A stretch of 17,623 nt of DNA from UBA6168 sp964643005 (GTDB lineage: Bacteria > Bacteroidota > Bacteroidia > Chitinophagales > Saprospiraceae), in the NCBI GenBank assembly GCA_964643005.1, contig CAZXQI010000079.1, forward strand, positions 1 to 17,623, read 5' to 3'. The translations under genes and the position numbers were made by a program. Below are positions 14,574 through 17,623 of the stretch, piece by piece (positions within the stretch are counted from its first letter, which is position 1; each line of letters opens with the position of its first letter). The notes beneath the pieces are model-generated. The model was given only the letters and a program-made list of their open reading frames with translations, searched no databases and was not told the origin of the DNA.

Positions 14574-14620
14574 CAACACAAAAGCCCCGCAGATGTAAAG
14601 TCTGCGGGGCTTTTGTGTTG
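14574..14620. terminator. Strong bidirectional intrinsic terminator
   Basis: A perfect 20-bp stem (14574-14593 and 14601-14620) with a 7-base loop has a GC-rich core, GCCCCGCAGA paired with TCTGCGGGGC. The core is flanked by AAAA on the left and TTTT on the right, so it gives a T-run in both directions. It lies between the convergent GT2 (+) and rhomboid (-) genes and should stop transcription from both sides. Confidence 0.92.
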
Positions 14621-14650
14621 ATGGCTTTTCCACTTTTAGAAATTGCTGGT

Positions 14651-15340
14651 CTAATCTTGCCCTTCGTTTTGCTGCTCCTTCTCTCGTTCCTTTTTTGTTT
14701 TGTCAAAAATACCTCTGTCGAGGAAATAGGTTTTTTCTTGCGATTCATTTTCCCAAGACGGCGACTCGTGTTCTTCATCAGCTTCGATTTCTTCTTTGTA
14801 CCAATAAGCCGTGAAAATCCCCACCACCCCTCCTAACAGGTGGCTTTCCCAGGAAATTCCTTCCTGATTGGGTAGGATGCCTAAGAAATACCCACTGTAG
14901 AGAAAAATGACGATGAGCGCCAGAATGATGGACTTTATACTGCGCCTAAAAATACCGCTCCAAAACACAAAAGAAACAAAACCATACACTACACCGCTCG
15001 CTCCAATGTGATATACCGGCCGGGCAAACAGCCAGACGGCCACTCCGGTAAGTAGATAAATCATCAACATGCTGCGATAAGCCACCCGACGGTAGAAATA
15101 GAGAATCATCACGGAAAGCACAAAAAGCGGAGCTGAATTGGAAATGAGATGCCGTAGATCATCGTGGATGAGCGGCGAAAAAAGGATGCCCCGCAAACCA
15201 AATACTTGTCGCGGATAAACGCCGTAAGCGCCCAGATTGGCATTGAACAAAACCTGTAGTAAGTGAATCGCCCAGAGAAAGACGATAAACAAAAAGGGAA
15301 ACTTCAAACTGGAAACTAAGCGATCTTTTTGGTTCGTCAT
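14651..15340 (-). CDS. Rhomboid-family intramembrane serine protease
   Basis: The 229-residue protein is on the minus strand, with its ATG at 15338-15340. It has about six membrane helices. The family marks are HLISNSAPL (64-72; Asn68 at the oxyanion position), the catalytic-serine motif HIGASG (111-116; Ser115) and SHLLGG (166-171; catalytic His167). Rhomboids cleave transmembrane substrates within the lipid bilayer; the substrate here is unknown. A charged tail of roughly 47 residues after the last helix, rich in Glu, Lys and Asp, is longer than usual for a minimal bacterial rhomboid. The gene is convergent with the polysaccharide cluster and shielded from it by the terminator at 14574-14620, so it is unlikely to belong to that pathway. 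Confidence 0.9.
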   Translation of the reverse strand: MTNQKDRLVSSLKFPFLFIVFLWAIHLLQVLFNANLGAYGVYPRQVFGLRGILFSPLIHDDLRHLISNSAPLFVLSVMILYFYRRVAYRSMLMIYLLTGVAVWLFARPVYHIGASGVVYGFVSFVFWSGIFRRSIKSIILALIVIFLYSGYFLGILPNQEGISWESHLLGGVVGIFTAYWYKEEIEADEEHESPSWENESQEKTYFLDRGIFDKTKKEREKEQQNEGQD

Positions 15341-15593
15341 GTCATTGAAATGCTGATAATTAGACTCAATATTTGAAACAATTCAAACACTGTTTTTATA
15401 AAATTGACTTTTTAGTCTAAACCATCTCATCTTTAAAATGCAGCCAGGCGTTAAATGGTTGATTGTCAAACTGTTTTTTCTTTTTTCAAAATGCCTATCT
15501 TGCCGCCTTCTTTTTTTCGAAAGGTTTAAAGTTGATTTTTTCAGAGACATTTACACTCCTTCAGGATTGTTTTCGCTTTAAAATTATTCAAAG
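15341..15593. promoter_or_regulatory. Divergent intergenic region with probable promoters
   Basis: This 253-base A/T-rich region separates the rhomboid (-) and lipoprotein (+) genes and must hold both promoters. An inverted repeat TTTGAA (15372-15377), ACAA, TTCAAA (15382-15387) is a possible operator. On the + strand TAAAGTTG (15527-15534) resembles the Bacteroidota -7 element TAnnTTTG with one mismatch, 60 bases before the lipoprotein start, but I see no matching -33 element at the usual distance. Confidence 0.3.
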
Positions 15594-16085
15594 ATGAGAC
15601 GTAGTTTATTCCTTTTGCCACTTCTTTTTGCCTTTGTCGGCTGCGACCAAAGCAATACCGCTAATGAAAACCAGGCCACAACTTCGACGACTACTTCCGA
15701 TCAGCAGGCAGTCGCCCTACCCAGCGTCCCGCTTAAATTGCTGGAAGACATCTGGAAGGAAGGCACTCAGGTGGACTACATTTTTTACGAATATCCCTTT
15801 ACCATGAGCCTGACGGATTCGACGGCTATCCGCTACTCGGTGCGCAATATCGCAGAAACGCCGGCGCCCCTCAAGTCGGAATGTAAAGCTGCCGGCAGGA
15901 TAACCTATCAGATCAGAGGCAATATCGTGCTGGAAGGCAATTTCTACTTTAGCACAGGCTGCACTTATTTTGTTTTTGAAGAAAAAGGGCAGAAAGTGTA
16001 CTCCAACCTGATGACTGATGAAGGGATTAGCTATTTGAATGGTCAGATAAACGAAGCCTTGAAGATACATCAAAATGCCCGGTAA
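15594..16085 (+). CDS. Small predicted lipoprotein, function unknown
   Basis: The 163-residue product has a classic lipoprotein signal: MRR, a hydrophobic run (residues 4-15) and a lipobox ending VGC, with Cys17 as the lipidated residue. A low-complexity Asn/Thr/Ser/Gln linker (about 18-40) is followed by a compact domain of mixed strands containing YIFYEYPFTMSL, with two further cysteines (in SECKAAGR and FSTGCTYFVF) that could form a disulfide. The protein should be exported and anchored in a membrane, probably the outer membrane. I do not recognise the domain, and no neighbour suggests a role. It is divergent from the rhomboid gene and lies 117 bases before the Ppx/GppA gene. Confidence 0.75.
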   Translation: MRRSLFLLPLLFAFVGCDQSNTANENQATTSTTTSDQQAVALPSVPLKLLEDIWKEGTQVDYIFYEYPFTMSLTDSTAIRYSVRNIAETPAPLKSECKAAGRITYQIRGNIVLEGNFYFSTGCTYFVFEEKGQKVYSNLMTDEGISYLNGQINEALKIHQNAR

Positions 16086-16127
16086 GGCGCCGACCGGCCA
16101 TCCGCTCCCTCGTTAAAATATCTGCCT

Positions 16128-16158
16128 TTTGGTGGTCTCAAAAATTCAGACGACCAAA
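16128..16158. terminator. Imperfect stem-loop between lipoprotein and ppx genes
   Basis: TTTGGTGGTCT (16128-16138) pairs with AGACGACCAAA (16148-16158) with one G-G mismatch and a 9-base loop. It lies in the 117-base gap. It may be a weak terminator or attenuator, but no T-run follows directly. Confidence 0.35.
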
Positions 16159-16202
16159 TCTCAAAAAGCGGGGTGCTACTAACCTGAAAAATATAGACAC
16201 TC

Positions 16203-17111
16203 ATGCGTTTAGCTGTCATTGATTGTGGTACCAATACCTTTAGACTGTTGATTGCAGACGTACAACCCGATGGGAAGAGCACTAAACTCGCCCATAAAGA
16301 AAGAGTGTACGTTCGCTTAGGCCAGGAAGGTTTAAATAAAATTGGCGAAGCGCCTTTTCAGCGCGGAATCGCTACCATCGCTTCTTTTAAAAAAAAGATG
16401 GACGAGATGAAGGTGGACAAGTTTCGCATCTTAGGTACCGAAACTTTTCGCAGAGCGTCCAACGGACGGGACTTTGTCCGCACTGCCCAGGAAACTACCG
16501 GTTTGGAAATCGAAGTAATCAGTGGAGACGAAGAAGCCAGGCTCATCCACGAAGGCGTCATGCAGGCGGTTCCCCCTTTCTTGGGCAAAGGCCTGATTAT
16601 GGACATCGGAGGGGGGAGCGTTGAATTCATCATTTGCAGCGAGTCGGAAGTTTTTTGGAGGTATAGCTTCCCGGTAGGCGTCCAGGTGCTTAATTTCGAA
16701 TATCAAAAAAACGACCCCATCAGCCAGGGCGACCTCGCCGCCATGGACTGGCATTTAGAAGAAGTCCTACAACCGCTCGCCTCAGCGCTGAGTAGGTACG
16801 AAACGCCTCTGCTGTTCGGTGTTTCCGGTTCTTTTGAAGTGGTGGAAGACATGCTCGTCGAGCGCAAGCATCATCCCCTATTCTCCATTATCCCCGTTGA
16901 CAAATACTATCATCTACACCATAGAATGCTCCGTTCATCCGCCGATGAGCGCAGTAAAATGCCCAAGCTGCCTCCCGAACGGGCGGATCTCATCGTCTCT
17001 GCCTTTGTCCTCATTGATTTTGTAATACGAAAAGCCGGCATCCGCCAAATCATCACCTCCAGTTACGCCCTGAAAGAAGGTATCTTGTTCGATATGATGA
17101 AGGGACAATGA
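16203..17111 (+). CDS. Ppx/GppA-family phosphatase (exopolyphosphatase or (p)ppGpp-related hydrolase)
   Basis: The 302-residue protein has the ASKHA-fold motifs of Ppx/GppA: AVIDCGTNTFRLLI (4-17) for the phosphate-binding loop, GTETFRRASN (78-87), ISGDEEARLI (106-115) with the catalytic-region Glu residues, and MDIGGGSVEF (133-142) for the second phosphate loop. It ends after the two-domain core. The C-terminal HD-like domains of E. coli Ppx (about 510 residues) are absent, as is common in short Bacteroidota members. These enzymes hydrolyse inorganic polyphosphate or pppGpp; which one applies cannot be told from sequence. The ATG at 16203 gives the expected N terminus. Its TGA overlaps the start of a 58-codon open frame as ATGA. 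Confidence 0.88.
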   Translation: MRLAVIDCGTNTFRLLIADVQPDGKSTKLAHKERVYVRLGQEGLNKIGEAPFQRGIATIASFKKKMDEMKVDKFRILGTETFRRASNGRDFVRTAQETTGLEIEVISGDEEARLIHEGVMQAVPPFLGKGLIMDIGGGSVEFIICSESEVFWRYSFPVGVQVLNFEYQKNDPISQGDLAAMDWHLEEVLQPLASALSRYETPLLFGVSGSFEVVEDMLVERKHHPLFSIIPVDKYYHLHHRMLRSSADERSKMPKLPPERADLIVSAFVLIDFVIRKAGIRQIITSSYALKEGILFDMMKGQ

Positions 17112-17284
17112 TGCAAAGCAATCAATCCAATAAGGCCAATTATCCACAACTGAAACCCAGCCGATTAAAAACCCGCGATTATTCGCAAGAGGGATTGCAT
17201 TATCGCCATTTGAATAGACTGTTTGAAAAGCCTTGGGATGGCGCCATTCGACTATTTGAAAAATGGCCAAATGATATTAAATAA
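17108..17284 (+). CDS. Small open frame coupled to the Ppx/GppA gene, hypothetical
   Basis: The ATG at 17108 overlaps the preceding TGA as ATGA, and a second ATG follows at once. The 58-codon frame ends with TAA at 17282-17284. The product is polar and basic and contains two similar short segments, RLFEKPWDG and RLFEKWPND, ten residues apart. There is no membrane helix or signal peptide. The overlap is typical of translational coupling, which supports a real gene, but the short length and lack of any family I know leave it uncertain. Confidence 0.4.
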   Translation: MMQSNQSNKANYPQLKPSRLKTRDYSQEGLHYRHLNRLFEKPWDGAIRLFEKWPNDIK

Positions 17285-17389
17285 CTCCGGTAAAAAGCTT
17301 GAAAAATGAACGCAGCGTCGCCAACTCCCGCCTGCCGCCAAAATTAAATCCCTTTCTCAGGCACACTTTGTTTGAGTCAACAGACCTGT

Positions 17390-17623
17390 TTATTTCTCCG
17401 GAAACAAACTCCTCAATCCCGCTTCACTTGCCTCGCAGATTCCCCGCTCCGTAATCAGACCCGCGACTAAGCTGGCCGGCGTCACATCGAAGGCAAAATT
17501 GGCCGCCGGACTGCCCGCCGGCGTCAACAGCACTTCTCTGATCTCTCCGCTTTTATCCAATCCGCTAATCTTTCCTGACTTGTCCCTTTTAGTGCGGTGC
17601 GAATAATTTCGCGATAATTTCAT
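17390..17623 (-). CDS. mtnA: C-terminal part of an MtnA-like S-methyl-5-thioribose-1-phosphate isomerase (runs off window edge)
   Basis: On the minus strand, an open frame enters from the right edge and stops with TAA at 17390-17392. Its last 50 or so residues contain NFAFDVTPASLVAGLITERGI, split as NFAFDVTP and LITERGI. These correspond to the conserved NPAFDVTP...LITAIITE.G end of MtnA, the methionine-salvage aldose-ketose isomerase of the eIF2B-like fold. A Met lies exactly at the edge (17621-17623), but MtnA is about 350 residues long, so the gene must continue outside. The part before residue 27 or so is Lys/Ser/Arg-rich and does not resemble MtnA, so a frameshift or decay near the edge is possible. 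Confidence 0.6.
   Translation of the reverse strand: MKLSRNYSHRTKRDKSGKISGLDKSGEIREVLLTPAGSPAANFAFDVTPASLVAGLITERGICEASEAGLRSLFPEK

Noticed and set aside
1..17623. CRISPR arrays, insertion sequences, tRNA or rRNA genes
   Set aside because: No regularly spaced repeats, transposase motifs, terminal inverted repeats or tRNA-like cloverleaf sequences were seen by eye on either strand.

Overview
The window most likely comes from a member of the Bacteroidota, probably a Saprospiraceae relative. This rests on the protein types (Wzy-like polymerase, Gmd, AsnB-type amidotransferase, NodU-type carbamoyltransferases, a short Ppx/GppA protein), on A/T-rich start regions without clear Shine-Dalgarno sequences, and on densely packed operons. 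The lineage is an inference from protein style; no rRNA or tRNA is present to confirm it.

Positions 1-14551 hold a one-directional (+ strand) cluster for making a surface or secreted polysaccharide. In order: the 3' end of an unrecognised membrane protein; a multi-spanning Wzy-like polymerase; a GDP-mannose 4,6-dehydratase (gmd); a GT4 glycosyltransferase; an AsnB-type amidotransferase; a membrane-anchored SGNH hydrolase; a NodU/CmcH/TobZ-type O-carbamoyltransferase; a 49-residue DUF5989-type membrane peptide that is easy to miss; an SxtJ-type membrane protein; a second GT4; a GT2 of the GFLDG-tail type; a second, different carbamoyltransferase; and, after a 379-base gap, a WcaA-like GT2. Many genes overlap or abut (13, 8 and 20 bases of overlap, 0- and 3-base gaps), so most of the block is probably co-transcribed and translationally coupled. 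A perfect 20-bp terminator hairpin at 14574-14620 closes it.

Proposed working of the cluster (inference): Gmd supplies a 6-deoxyhexose precursor, four glycosyltransferases build a repeat unit, AsnB may amidate a sugar carboxylate, the two carbamoyltransferases and the SGNH protein decorate sugars with carbamoyl and perhaps acyl groups, and the Wzy-like protein polymerises. No flippase, chain-length regulator, outer-membrane exporter or initiating phosphoglycosyltransferase is visible; they would have to lie to the left or elsewhere. The least understood part is the carbamoyltransferase - DUF5989 - SxtJ trio at 7054-9596, whose two membrane partners have no assigned biochemical role that I know of.

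From 14621 onward the content is ordinary chromosome: a rhomboid protease on the - strand, a divergent small lipoprotein of unknown function, a Ppx/GppA-family phosphatase with a coupled 58-codon open frame, and at the right edge the C-terminal part of an MtnA-like methylthioribose-1-phosphate isomerase on the - strand.
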